This document shows positions 35,345 to 44,934 of a DNA stretch of 64,000 nucleotides, one piece after another (within the stretch, counting starts at the first letter, position 1; every line of letters begins with the position of its first letter). Under the pieces are notes generated by a model. It worked only from the letters and a program-made list of their open reading frames with translations, ran no database searches and was not told the origin of the DNA. This DNA comes from Parabacteroides faecalis (GTDB lineage: Bacteria; Bacteroidota; Bacteroidia; Bacteroidales; Tannerellaceae), in assembly GCF_022809355.1 (NCBI RefSeq), contig NZ_JAKZMM010000011.1:38084-102083 (forward strand). The letters are read 5' to 3'. The translations under genes and the position numbers were made by a program.

Positions 35345-36448
35345 CTATTTCACCTCATACAAAACAACAACAGGATTATCTTCTTCCTTTAACTCTAATA
35401 ATTCTTTCCTATTTAATAAAGAAGGGAAATATTGATATAATAAATCGGGATTGATTTCTTCGATAAGCAGGTTTCCATTGCCCCAACGAGGAAAGAAACG
35501 AAAGTTTTCAATTAAATCATTCTTGATTTTTCCTTGTGCAATCATTTTGTCGTCTTCCCTATCATACACAGCATAACAACGATTACCATCATATCCATAA
35601 CTAAATATAAAATGATGATCCGTAACAAAAAAATGTTCTTTCAACAAATAAGTAAAGTCTGGACTTGAAATATCATATTCCTCTATATTCTCACCATCAG
35701 GAAAAGTTCTTTCACTAAAACATATCTGACATGCTTGATCAAACTGATCCCCGCTATATATCATATTCCCATATATGGGAGAGATAAAAGGTATATTATT
35801 CACTTTCGAAAACACATCTATCCCACCATAATTATAAGTAGCCAGTTCTTCTCTTGGTAGTATATTCTCTATATAATTACCGTTTTTATCTATCAAAGAA
35901 AAGCGATAATCATCTTTTTGACCAGAAGGCTCATTGTATAGAAAAATCTTTTCACCTAAAATAAGAAACTGGCTCGCCATAGTACGATATTTAACCATCC
36001 CTTCATACGATAAATCTTCATTATACTTCAAAATCGCTTGACGTGGAAAATCTAATACATATAAACAATCATCTTCAACATCAAAATCCATTATTTGGAC
36101 ATACTCTCCTGGCCCATTTCCGACTTTAAACAAAGACTGAAGATATTCACCACTTTCTCTGAATATAAAAATTGCATTATTAACTCGATCCAACACAAAC
36201 AACTTTTCATTTACCTTTTTTATTTTATCAATACTTGACAACAAACAATTTTCATTCGTTTCAAGAGGTATTATTTTATAATTTCGGATGAAAGAAGAAG
36301 CTAAGTATTCTTCATCTGCTTGATCAACTGAGACCTTTACTATTTTTGCATTTGCATCCAATTGTCTTTGGCACGAAGAAAAGAAACATATTCCTCCCAC
36401 AAACCAACAAGCATAAACCAATAACAAAACTAGTTTTTTCATTTTCAT
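35345..36448 (-). CDS. 6-bladed beta-propeller lipoprotein
   Basis: 367 aa. Lipobox FFSSC (Cys26). The mature part shows repeated propeller blades of the Bacteroidetes 6-bladed (BF3164-like) family: FIRNYKIIPLETNENCLLSSI, LFVLDRVNNAIFIFRESGEY, VGNGPGEYVQIMDFDVEDD, CLYVLDFPRQAILKYNED. No catalytic motif is visible; family members are surface or periplasmic and of unknown function. It stands alone between two hairpins. Confidence 0.82.
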   Translation of the reverse strand: MKMKKLVLLLVYACWFVGGICFFSSCQRQLDANAKIVKVSVDQADEEYLASSFIRNYKIIPLETNENCLLSSIDKIKKVNEKLFVLDRVNNAIFIFRESGEYLQSLFKVGNGPGEYVQIMDFDVEDDCLYVLDFPRQAILKYNEDLSYEGMVKYRTMASQFLILGEKIFLYNEPSGQKDDYRFSLIDKNGNYIENILPREELATYNYGGIDVFSKVNNIPFISPIYGNMIYSGDQFDQACQICFSERTFPDGENIEEYDISSPDFTYLLKEHFFVTDHHFIFSYGYDGNRCYAVYDREDDKMIAQGKIKNDLIENFRFFPRWGNGNLLIEEINPDLLYQYFPSLLNRKELLELKEEDNPVVVLYEVK

Positions 36449-36764
36449 AATGATTGATAATTAACCCTCTATAAGCAAAACGTATAGCAAACAAAAACTA
36501 CGGAGCGAAAATCAAACTTTTTTGAAAAATCTTTCTGTATTTCGAATTTTCATTGAAAGACAAGTTGATAATGACATACAGTGAAAATGATTTCTAAATG
36601 AAGATTTTCATAAAAAGGTTTGCACGAAACTCTAAATCAAAAGTAACGAGAATCAAAAACAATTCCTATTAGAATTGCTACTGATTCTCGTTACTTTTAT
36701 TTAAAGATATCGTATGCAGATATTCTTGCCCTAAATCAAGTTGCTTACAAAATTTCTTATTCCA
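36449..36764. other. Intergenic region with one hairpin element
   Basis: 316 bp, AT-rich. Only the hairpin at 36639-36698 is recognisable; no canonical TAnnTTTG box for the lipoprotein gene was found. Confidence 0.6.
36639..36698 (-). terminator. Dispersed AACGAGAATCA hairpin, long copy
   Basis: Perfect 17-bp arms at 36639-36655 and 36682-36698 (AAAAGTAACGAGAATCA), with an inner CAATTC/GAATTG pair. It lies just after the SGNH-GH29 stop codon on the minus strand, like its relatives at 8071 and 24727. Confidence 0.8.
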
Positions 36765-39485
36765 TCAATAATATCCTTTTGTCTGCTCATTGGCAGCCTG
36801 TCCCGTTTCATAGATTGGTTGGCGTGGACACATTTTAACTTCTGCATCAAACAGTAGTTCAATAACACGGACCGGTTCATTGTCCTTTGCTTCTGGTAAC
36901 ACAAAATGAACATATTCATCATCCTTTACATAAAATTCTATGGGCTTGTGTGTCTCATAATCTGTTACAGACTCAAACGTTTGCAAGAGACGAGGCAAGC
37001 AGACTTCCATCAGAGATTTATCAGTGACCATAATCCAGGCTTTGTTTCCTTTACGGGTACTAACTCCTCCGGGGAAAGGATAAAACGGGCCTCCTCTCGT
37101 TCCATAGATCATTTCAGCATGAGAGTTTAACCACATACCCAGCGTATCCATCAATGCGATTTGCGGTTTATCAAAACTTCCATCCGGACGCGGACCCAGA
37201 TTAATCATATAGTTTCCGTTGTTTCCGACAACATGTACCATATCTTTGATCAACTCTTCTGCCGTCATCAATTGAGGATTGGGATTATATGACCACTGAC
37301 GTTTATCAATCGTAACCCATGCTTGCCAGGGATGATCAGCCCATTTGGTTACATTATTCCCATGGTTCACCAGACGTTCCCGATCTTGAAAATCACCGGC
37401 AAAACGTTTCCCATCGATCTCTACATGATTCGTGGCACTTACAGAACGACGCCCTATATCTATACGGGTATTTAATAAGATGTCCGGTTTTACTTCATGA
37501 AATCTACGATAAAAATGCGAACCGACTTCATGTGTATAAGTATCATCCCACTCTCCATCAAATTGGATAAACGCCAGATCATATTTACGGATAATTTCTG
37601 TAACCTGATCTTCCATATATTTAAAATAACGTTCCAAGTTCGGACTATCCGCCTGTTTCTTGAAGAGAGTTCCCGGACCTCCATGATCATTGGGTGTCCA
37701 ATCCGGATGATACCAATCTATATTGGAATAATAAGCCCCCAAAACCAGTCCGTTCCGATCGCAAGCTTTCTTCAGTTCACCCAGGATATCAATTTTACGG
37801 GCTGCATTTTCCATATCATAGTCCGAATAATCCGAAAACCAAATGGAAAAGCCGTCGTGGTGCTTTGATGTAGGAGAGACATAACGTATTCCCCAACGCT
37901 TCATTAACTGGCACCATTCTTCAGCATCAAACTTATTCGGGTTAAACCGTTTATAAAACTGATCATATTTCTTAGCTGGGATGGAAGTACCACGACTCCA
38001 GCCAATTTCCTTGCCACCTAATGCCGAAGGTCCCCAATGAACACTCAAGCCGATGCGTAAATCCTGCCATCTTTCCAAAGCCTTTTCCGGAGCTTTCAAA
38101 TCCGGATTCAAATCGCCTCCGCCACTTAATACAGATGGAATACGGATATATTCTTTTAAATGCTTGCACCAATTCAGATAACCGGCAGGTGTCAGATGCA
38201 AGAAATCACCTCCATAATAGGCCTTTACCAAAGAGCCGTCTGCCTGAACAAACCACGAAGTCGGATTAACGTAAACAACATCTCCCCAAGTCTTACGCTG
38301 CAGAATAGAATGGATCGAATCACATTTCATACGCATAGGCGAAGTTTTTTCCAGTCCGGCTGGAAGCAAACCCATCAACAGAATTTGCGTTTCAGGCATT
38401 TGCTTGCGTGTTTCTTCTACTACCGCACAAATTCCTTCTGCTATATCCGCAGCACGATGTCCGGCATTCACATTATTAATTCCTATGGTTATCACTGCAT
38501 ACGCAGGCTTAGATGCGCCATATTTACCATGGCGTAAACGCCATAACAAGTTTTCTGTCCGATCACCCGAAATACCTGCTGATTCCCAAGTCAAATCTTT
38601 GAAGCAGCTATCCACTGCTGTTTTACCCGGTTTATACGTAACCAGCTCGCGACTGCCACCCAATCCCTGTGTAATGGAATTACCCAAAAACAGAATATCC
38701 AGTTTCTTTCGGGAAAGAATCTGCGTGATTTCTTCTGAAACAGCATGCCAATCGGCTCCTTCTTTCCAACCAGCCGCCGAGCGATATTCATTTCCCGGAA
38801 TTGCGAATGTACAAGGATTGGCCTTTTCTGTCGTTGGTTCCAGATAATGACATAAGCGCATAGCCATTCGTCCTGCACCTATGGAAGACGGATGTAAACG
38901 GTCTGGCATTAAGGAAGCATCATAGGTCTCTCCCATCAGATCATGCATTTCCACATATTCCAGCTTCTCTTCTTTCGCAATTTCCTTAATTACCGGAACC
39001 AGCATTCCCTGAATAACACTTTCCTTGATATTATCGTCCGGTGACAAAAAGCAACGAACCGGACCCAACAAAATAATCCGAGGATGAGAAGACAACTCCT
39101 GATAACTGCGAATCAACTTCAGATAATCCGACTTAAACTTACGCTTATATTTAATATTCTGAGGCTTTGAATCGTTCGTTCCTAACTTAATAAACACAAT
39201 ATCCGGCAAGAACGCCAACGATTGCTTGTATTCTTCCGTCTCCATATACGGATAATCCCCTTTCAACAAGGCAGTCGCCCCATTATGTCCAAAGTTCCGT
39301 ACTTCATATTTCTCGCCCAAATAAGCCTGCAACTGTGCCGGATAACTATTCTTATCCCGATTGACAATACCGGCACCATAGGTAATACTGTTTCCGACGC
39401 AAGCCACTTTAATGGGTGTTCCCCATCCCAACACCGTCAGGCAGAGCAACCAAACTAAAAAAACATACTTCCGTTTCGTTTTCAT
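36765..39485 (-). CDS. Three-domain enzyme: SGNH hydrolase - SGNH hydrolase - GH29 alpha-L-fucosidase
   Basis: 906 aa with a signal peptide (about 1-22). Domain 1 (25-220) is an SGNH/GDSL esterase: GNSITYG with Ser33, GTND at 102-105, and Asp195/His198 in MPDRLHP. Domain 2 (245-450) is another: LGNSITQG with Ser270, GINN, and Asp427/His430 in GGDFLH. Domain 3 (465-840) is GH29: GLSVHWG, TSKHHDGFSIW (His542/543) and FIQFDGEWDD with Asp643 as the predicted nucleophile, then VGNNGNYMINLGPRPDG. A C-terminal beta domain follows. It could remove O-acyl groups and then fucose from one glycan; coupling is inferred. Confidence 0.92.
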   Translation of the reverse strand: MKTKRKYVFLVWLLCLTVLGWGTPIKVACVGNSITYGAGIVNRDKNSYPAQLQAYLGEKYEVRNFGHNGATALLKGDYPYMETEEYKQSLAFLPDIVFIKLGTNDSKPQNIKYKRKFKSDYLKLIRSYQELSSHPRIILLGPVRCFLSPDDNIKESVIQGMLVPVIKEIAKEEKLEYVEMHDLMGETYDASLMPDRLHPSSIGAGRMAMRLCHYLEPTTEKANPCTFAIPGNEYRSAAGWKEGADWHAVSEEITQILSRKKLDILFLGNSITQGLGGSRELVTYKPGKTAVDSCFKDLTWESAGISGDRTENLLWRLRHGKYGASKPAYAVITIGINNVNAGHRAADIAEGICAVVEETRKQMPETQILLMGLLPAGLEKTSPMRMKCDSIHSILQRKTWGDVVYVNPTSWFVQADGSLVKAYYGGDFLHLTPAGYLNWCKHLKEYIRIPSVLSGGGDLNPDLKAPEKALERWQDLRIGLSVHWGPSALGGKEIGWSRGTSIPAKKYDQFYKRFNPNKFDAEEWCQLMKRWGIRYVSPTSKHHDGFSIWFSDYSDYDMENAARKIDILGELKKACDRNGLVLGAYYSNIDWYHPDWTPNDHGGPGTLFKKQADSPNLERYFKYMEDQVTEIIRKYDLAFIQFDGEWDDTYTHEVGSHFYRRFHEVKPDILLNTRIDIGRRSVSATNHVEIDGKRFAGDFQDRERLVNHGNNVTKWADHPWQAWVTIDKRQWSYNPNPQLMTAEELIKDMVHVVGNNGNYMINLGPRPDGSFDKPQIALMDTLGMWLNSHAEMIYGTRGGPFYPFPGGVSTRKGNKAWIMVTDKSLMEVCLPRLLQTFESVTDYETHKPIEFYVKDDEYVHFVLPEAKDNEPVRVIELLFDAEVKMCPRQPIYETGQAANEQTKGYY

Positions 39486-39629
39486 GATTTATCCATTTAA
39501 GTTAAGTCTGATAATTTTCTATGATACAAAGATAAGGCGAAGAAAATATAGTTTTATCATGATTGGGGGAAGAAAAGTACAAATTCCGATCATTCTCCCT
39601 ACTATTCTCTAAAAGAATCTACATAAACA

Positions 39630-39669
39630 ATAAAAAAAGAAGGTCCACCTAACAATAGGCAGACCTTCT
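39630..39669 (-). terminator. Terminator of rplU-rpmA
   Basis: Minus-strand AGAAGGTC ... GACCTTCT with an inner CCT/AGG pair, followed by TTTTTTTATTG; 30 bp after the rpmA stop. Confidence 0.85.
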
Positions 39670-39697
39670 CTTTATCTTAGTAAACCGTATATTTTTA

Positions 39698-39964
39698 TTA
39701 AGCTTCTGCTTTGATTTCCTGTACAGAAACGAATGAACGGTTTTCTTTTCCCTTGTGGAATGTAACAACACCATCAACCAATGCATACAAAGTATGATCT
39801 TTTCCCATACCAACGTTTACACCCGGATGATGAGCTGTACCTCTCTGACGTACGATGATGTTACCTGCTTTAGCAACTTCACCACCGAACAACTTAACAC
39901 CTAATCGTTTGCTTTCTGATTCACGGCCGTTCTTAGAACTACCAACACCTTTCTTATGTGCCAT
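39698..39964 (-). CDS. rpmA: 50S ribosomal protein L27
   Basis: 88 aa, full length. Starts [26 protein letters not shown], the L27 N-terminus that reaches the peptidyl-transferase centre, followed by [21 protein letters not shown]. No N-terminal cleavable extension as found in Firmicutes. Second gene of the rplU-rpmA operon, 22 bp downstream of L21. Confidence 0.98.
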   Translation of the reverse strand: MAHKKGVGSSKNGRESESKRLGVKLFGGEVAKAGNIIVRQRGTAHHPGVNVGMGKDHTLYALVDGVVTFHKGKENRSFVSVQEIKAEA

Positions 39965-39986
39965 TTCTTCTTACTCCTTTTAAACG

Positions 39987-40304
39987 TTAAGCAACAACTT
40001 CTTTAATCAATACTTCTGTGAACTGCTGACGGTGACCGTTCAATTTACGATAACCTTTTCTTCTCTTCTTGTGGAATACCAATACTTTGTCACCCTTTAC
40101 AAGCGGAGAAACTACTTCACATACTACTTTTGCGCCCTCTACTACCGGAGCACCAACTTTTACTTCGCCGTTGTTATCTACTAATAATACTTTGTCGAAT
40201 TCAACAACTGCGCCATTTTCAGCGTTCTGAATGTGGTGAACGAACAATTTTTTGCCCTGTTCTGCCTTGAACTGCTGACCGTTAATTTCTACAACTACGT
40301 ACAT
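39987..40304 (-). CDS. rplU: 50S ribosomal protein L21
   Basis: 105 aa. [22 protein letters not shown] at the start and [20 protein letters not shown] near the end are L21 signatures (23S rRNA-binding basic region). Cotranscribed with rpmA from the promoter at 40392-40423 with a leader of about 80 nt. Confidence 0.98.
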   Translation of the reverse strand: MYVVVEINGQQFKAEQGKKLFVHHIQNAENGAVVEFDKVLLVDNNGEVKVGAPVVEGAKVVCEVVSPLVKGDKVLVFHKKRRKGYRKLNGHRQQFTEVLIKEVVA

Positions 40305-40391
40305 CTGTCTTTTTATCTTTAAACAGGTTAGGTCCCGGGGGTGAGTATTCTTTCTGATACTACTTTTCTACCCTCTGCGGAAAATCGGTTG

Positions 40392-40423
40392 CAAATTTAG
40401 ATATTAAATATGAATCATACAAA
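40392..40423 (-). promoter_or_regulatory. Promoter of rplU-rpmA
   Basis: Minus-strand TTTG, 20 bp, TAAATTTG (40392-40399). The following leader of about 80 nt can form small hairpins and could host L21 feedback control, which is inference. Confidence 0.75.
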
Positions 40424-40570
40424 CTTTCCATGTTTTATTTTCCTATTTTTCTTCGCTTTCCCCAACGAACAACCAATCTCCTCATGACGTTGTCTTTCCC
40501 AATTAACATCAAGTATCCTCCAACTAAGTTAGAATCTTGTGGATTTCTCTTCAAATATACCGATATTTAA

Positions 40571-40658
40571 TTACATCACATTGGTGAATTAATTAATTCA
40601 CTAATATAAATTAATCAACTCACAATTGTGATGTAATCAATTCACATATATGAATTAA
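40571..40658. repeat. 4 x 22 bp palindromic tandem array, type TTAATTCAC-N4-GTGAATTAA
   Basis: Four contiguous 22-bp units start at 40571, 40593, 40615 and 40637. Consensus is TYAATTCAC-N4-RTGAATTAA with variable centres. The unit 1/2 junction is a perfect 18-bp palindrome (GTGAATTAATTAATTCAC, 40584-40601). Copy number, period, CAC-N4-GTG core and alternating dyads match the array at 13696-13783, though the outer arms differ. Confidence 0.92.
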
Positions 40659-40831
40659 TTAGTTTAAAAGATATTTTACTTAAAAAGAGAATTAAGATCA
40701 AGAAACAAACCCTCTTTTTCATCAGCAATCAAGAGATATAAAAGGATTCGCGCCTTTATTCAACTTGATATATATCAAAAAACAAGTATTTCCGGAAGTC
40801 TGGTTATTTATTTTAACGGATGGAACGAACC

Positions 40832-40859
40832 ATGAAACGTTTCATTTACACTATTTTTG
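40832..40859 (+). promoter_or_regulatory. -7 box with LacI-like operator for the sugar isomerase gene
   Basis: ATGAAACGTTTCAT (40832-40845) is a perfect 14-bp palindrome with the central ACGT/CG step common in LacI-family operators. It sits 6 bp upstream of TATTTTTG (40852-40859), an exact -7 box, so repressor binding would block transcription. Confidence 0.62.
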
Positions 40860-40889
40860 CTTTACATGAATATTTAAAGTCTATTTACT

Positions 40890-41885
40890 ATGTCAAACAG
40901 AAGAACTTTTTTGAAAAACATCTCCCTCCTAACCTTGGGAGGTTTAGCTAGCCAATCGATGCTGGCATCTAATAAATCAGCAGAGTTTCTAGCAAGTGCT
41001 GGTTCCGTTTCCAATAATGCTGCTAAAAAACAAATGGGATTACAAACGTATTCTTTAGGCCAGGAATTATTAAAAGACATGCCAAACGGGTTGCAACGTC
41101 TGGCAAAAATGGGATATACCGAACTGGAAATATTCGGTTATAAAGAAGACAGCGGTAAATTCGGCGATTATTCGGCCGACAATACCACATTCATTGCACC
41201 TAAGGATTATAAGAAGATGGTAGACGATGCCGGAATGAAGATTACCAGTTCACACCTCTCTCCTTCTTTACGGGACTATACCAAAGAGAACATGTCTAAA
41301 TTTGAAGAATTCTGGAAGAAGGCTACCGACATCCATGCAGAACTAGGAGTTACATGTATGGTTCAACCCAGTCTTCCCCAAATCGAAAACGAAGATGATG
41401 CCAAGCGGGTTTGCGACATCTTTAACCGGGCTGGTGAGATAACGAAAAGCGCAGGTATCCTTTGGGGTTACCATAACCATAGCAACGAATTTAAGCGTGT
41501 TTTGAAAGCCGGAGAGAAACCAGATCCAAACCGGAAGCCTTGGGATAAACCGCAAGGTACTTATATTGAAGAATTGTTCCTGAAGAATACCGACCCAAGC
41601 AAGGTCATGTTCGAATTGGATGTTTACTGGGCGGTTATGGGACAGCAGGATCCACTGGAATGGCTGGAAGATTATCCCGACAGATTCAAATTATTGCACA
41701 TCAAAGACCGTTGGATTATCGGCGATTCCGGTATGATGAACTTCCCGAATATCTTCAAGAAAGGATATGAAATCGGCATCTTAGGTTATTATGTCGAACT
41801 GGAAGGCGACCGGAAAGGACGTACACAATTCGAAGGGGTTGAGAAGAGTGCACAATATCTACAAAACGCAGACTTTGTTAAATAA
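40890..41885 (+). CDS. Sugar phosphate isomerase/epimerase family protein, Tat-type signal
   Basis: 331 aa. N-terminus NRRTFLKNISLLTLGGLASQ is a twin-arginine-like signal. The TIM-barrel metal ligands are likely in YTELEIFGY, WGYHNHSNEF, MFELDVYW and GYYVELEGD. Distinct from the Sec-exported homologue at 23670-24560 (about 35 residues longer, different signal type). Single-gene unit ending at the hairpin at 41920-41972, with its own putative operator. Exact substrate unknown. Confidence 0.88.
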   Translation: MSNRRTFLKNISLLTLGGLASQSMLASNKSAEFLASAGSVSNNAAKKQMGLQTYSLGQELLKDMPNGLQRLAKMGYTELEIFGYKEDSGKFGDYSADNTTFIAPKDYKKMVDDAGMKITSSHLSPSLRDYTKENMSKFEEFWKKATDIHAELGVTCMVQPSLPQIENEDDAKRVCDIFNRAGEITKSAGILWGYHNHSNEFKRVLKAGEKPDPNRKPWDKPQGTYIEELFLKNTDPSKVMFELDVYWAVMGQQDPLEWLEDYPDRFKLLHIKDRWIIGDSGMMNFPNIFKKGYEIGILGYYVELEGDRKGRTQFEGVEKSAQYLQNADFVK

Positions 41886-41919
41886 CGTCTATCAGGTATA
41901 AACATATATACATGATAAT

Positions 41920-41972
41920 ATAAGTTCACAAGGTACATGGCTTTATTACAAGTTAGAACCTTGTGAACTTAT
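41920..41972. terminator. Bidirectional terminator-like inverted repeat
   Basis: Perfect 15-bp arms ATAAGTTCACAAGGT / ACCTTGTGAACTTAT with a 23-nt loop, between the convergent isomerase and GH78 genes. Confidence 0.7.
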
Positions 41973-42002
41973 TTGTTTTCCAACCTTTACAGACCGGAAG
42001 TA

Positions 42003-44732
42003 TTATTTACTGACAAAGTGATATTCGCCAGAACCAACCTCGACTACCAACTCTGTTTCCGTATTACTCACCTGATGGATACCAGGTTGTGAAGAAACAT
42101 TCACGCCATATTCTTTAGGAATCCGTATCACAGCCGTCGTATTGCCTGGAACCACCACACGCCAGTCCAGACGATTGCCGTCACGCGTCCAGTCGCTTAC
42201 TATCTTTCCGTAGACCGATTCATACGAAGCCTTAACATGATTCAAACCTTCCGGAAAGACCGGAGCCATTTCGATTTTCTTAAAGGCCTGAGCACCGTCA
42301 GCACATTTAATTCCGGCCAAGTCTTCATAATACCAGATCAGCAGATCGCCCAACAACATCACATGATTGGCCGAATTCATGGCAGGATCGGCCGTATCAC
42401 CGTTCCAAAGTTCCCAAATCGTCGTAGCGCCTTTATTAATCATATAGCCCCAACTTGGATATGTTTCGTTCGTAACGATCTTAAACGCCAAGTCCTTCCT
42501 TCCGTATTCCGTCAGACCACGCATCAAATGCTGAATACCCAACACGCCAGTACTAACATGGCCGCCAAAATCTTCTTCGGTCTTGCGTACAATATTATCG
42601 AACACTTTCTGTTCAAATCCTTCGGGAACAAGTCCCAGACGCAAGGAAAGAATATTGGCCGTCACCGTATTGTTGCCATACTGAGCCGTCTCCCGATTGA
42701 AGAACTTGGCATTGTAAGCCTCTTTCATTTCGGCAGCACGCTTCTGGTAGGCCGGAATATCAGCCGTCTGTCCACACAACTCGGCAAACTTAACCATCTT
42801 ATTCAGCAAATCATAGTAAACTGTCGTACTCAGAATAGCACCGTCCGTCTTACGGGCCGGATCTTGTGAATGAATCAGATGCTGTTCTTCGGGCGGCATA
42901 CACCAGTCTCCATACGTATCCTTAACAATCACACCATCTTTCATTGCTACTTCTTCCATGTGTTGCATCCAGCGTTTCATCGAAGGATAATGTTTCCGGA
43001 TCGCACTGTCATCACCAAACTGGCGATAAAGCATATCCGCTACATAGAAATAAGCCGAAGGCCACGTCACATCGTCGGCATAGATTTCCCAATACTTCGG
43101 AGAAACCACCGAAATACTTCCAGCTTCATTCTGCGAATCTTCAATATCCTGCAACCATTTATTATATAAAAGCGCATTATTGAACAAGTAGGCTTCGCCA
43201 CTGGCTCCCGTTGCCCGGTCGCCTAACCAACCCAAACGCTCATCACGCTGCGGGCAGTCAGTCGGCATACCTCGGTAATTACTGCGAATACCCCAGAATG
43301 CATTCTTATGGATCTGATTTACCAACGCATTCGAACTCTCAAACTGACCGGAAGTAGACATTGCATCATACACCACGTAACCGGCGAAATCACGATTGGA
43401 AGGCTGATAATCCAAACCGCTAACTTCAACGTAACGAAAACCATGATACACGAAGCTCGGCTGCCAAGAGAATTCGCCATCAACGGCCGGTGTATAAACA
43501 TCTGTTACTTTCGCTGAACGCAGATTCGCCACATAAAGAGAAGTATCCGGATTAAGAATCTCAGAAAAACGGAAAGTAATCGGCTGATTGTTTTTCCCTT
43601 TCAGTTTTACACCCAGCCAACCAACCATATTCTGGCCCATATCCAAGATAAACTTCCCATCCGAACGGGCTATTACGTTTACAGGAACGACAGTGTCCTG
43701 CACCGCCAGATTCGGATTCGGCTGAGCCGTCAGCTTTCCACCCGGCTCTTTCATCACGTCTGCCGCTCTCCAGTCCGAATCATCAAACGATAAGGTATTC
43801 CAGCCCTTCAATTCTTTCCGGGCATCATACTCTTCACCATCAAATTCATTGTTCGCTACAATCGGTCCCTGCGAAGTTACCTTCCAACTCGTATCACTGA
43901 CAACCTGATCGACGCTACCATCGGTATATTCTACTTCCAGCTGAGCCAACAAAGAAGGTAAGCCCGTCGTCAGCATACCCGGAACACGCATCGAGAAATA
44001 ACGTCCGTTACCTAAGACGACACCCAACAGATTCTCTCCTTGCTGTAATAAATCAGTGACGTCATATACATTATAATATACACGCGATGTATAAAGCGAA
44101 GGCATCGGCGCAAAGACATCATTGCTGATCCGCTTACCATTCAAATAAGATTCCGAAGAACCCAAACCTGAAATATACAACACAGCGCGTTTTACCTCTT
44201 TACTGACCTGAAAAGGCTTTCGCAGATAACGAGCTGCCAGCCTTGTTTCACCCTGATCTTTCTCGCCCGGATTACTCAAAGCATTCTCGCCAATCCATTG
44301 CGCTTTCCAGCCATTGGCATCCAATATCGCCATGCCCCAAGTCTGGATATCGCTCCATTTTCCGGAACCCTGATTCGTTTTTACCTTTACCCGCCAGAAA
44401 TAAGGCTTTTTAGCCTGTAAAGATTTTCCGCCATAAGCAATCCAAAGCGACTGATCTGAATCAACTTCTCCCGAATCCCACAAAAGATTCTTTTCCGCTT
44501 TCAAGTCTTCAGCCGAAGCCGCTACCTGAATTCGATAACCAGTTTGCACTAAATCCGGCTGTTCACTACGTATCTGCCAGGAAAAACGAGGATGTTCTAC
44601 GTCAATTCCCTGTGGATTGTCTTTCATCTCGACCCGCAAATGACTTACCTGTATGGAATCGGAAGTAGGATTACAACCCATTATTCCTACCAAGGCTAAG
44701 CATATACTACATAAAATAATTTGCTTTTTCAT
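42003..44732 (-). CDS. GH78 alpha-L-rhamnosidase, lipoprotein
   Basis: 909 aa. Lipobox IMGC (Cys20). Domain order fits GH78: N-terminal fibronectin-like region with HPRFSWQI (about 28-140), beta-sandwich domains (AVLYISGLGSSESYLNGKRI), an (alpha/alpha)6 barrel with the family signature DCPQRDERLGWLGD, DTYGDWCMPPEE and GATTIWELWNGD holding the catalytic Glu residues, and a C-terminal beta domain. Cleaves terminal alpha-L-rhamnose from plant or bacterial glycans. No SusCD partner is adjacent. Confidence 0.95.
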   Translation of the reverse strand: MKKQIILCSICLALVGIMGCNPTSDSIQVSHLRVEMKDNPQGIDVEHPRFSWQIRSEQPDLVQTGYRIQVAASAEDLKAEKNLLWDSGEVDSDQSLWIAYGGKSLQAKKPYFWRVKVKTNQGSGKWSDIQTWGMAILDANGWKAQWIGENALSNPGEKDQGETRLAARYLRKPFQVSKEVKRAVLYISGLGSSESYLNGKRISNDVFAPMPSLYTSRVYYNVYDVTDLLQQGENLLGVVLGNGRYFSMRVPGMLTTGLPSLLAQLEVEYTDGSVDQVVSDTSWKVTSQGPIVANNEFDGEEYDARKELKGWNTLSFDDSDWRAADVMKEPGGKLTAQPNPNLAVQDTVVPVNVIARSDGKFILDMGQNMVGWLGVKLKGKNNQPITFRFSEILNPDTSLYVANLRSAKVTDVYTPAVDGEFSWQPSFVYHGFRYVEVSGLDYQPSNRDFAGYVVYDAMSTSGQFESSNALVNQIHKNAFWGIRSNYRGMPTDCPQRDERLGWLGDRATGASGEAYLFNNALLYNKWLQDIEDSQNEAGSISVVSPKYWEIYADDVTWPSAYFYVADMLYRQFGDDSAIRKHYPSMKRWMQHMEEVAMKDGVIVKDTYGDWCMPPEEQHLIHSQDPARKTDGAILSTTVYYDLLNKMVKFAELCGQTADIPAYQKRAAEMKEAYNAKFFNRETAQYGNNTVTANILSLRLGLVPEGFEQKVFDNIVRKTEEDFGGHVSTGVLGIQHLMRGLTEYGRKDLAFKIVTNETYPSWGYMINKGATTIWELWNGDTADPAMNSANHVMLLGDLLIWYYEDLAGIKCADGAQAFKKIEMAPVFPEGLNHVKASYESVYGKIVSDWTRDGNRLDWRVVVPGNTTAVIRIPKEYGVNVSSQPGIHQVSNTETELVVEVGSGEYHFVSK

Positions 44733-44934
44733 TTATAATAGATTTTAGATTGTACATGATTGTCAAAGGAACAAATAAAATCCGTCACTTTACTTTAAAT
44801 ATTGACACGTAAACTATCTATTTTGACACAAATAAAAGTATTCATAGACAAAATACCTTTTTTAGTCGATTCTTTTTGAAAAAGAATGTCTGTTTCCGGT
44901 AATTTGTATCCCAAAAGATAAAAGATTAGACAAT

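Larger units (their letters stand above)
40305..40889. other. Divergent intergenic region between rplU and the sugar isomerase gene
   Basis: 585 bp. Holds the rplU leader and promoter (40305-40423), a palindrome array (40571-40658) and the isomerase promoter/operator (40832-40859). The stretches 40430-40565 and 40660-40825 show nothing recognisable. Confidence 0.75.

Noticed and set aside
42237..42869. 210-aa plus-strand ORF
   Set aside because: Antisense to the GH78 gene with no support.
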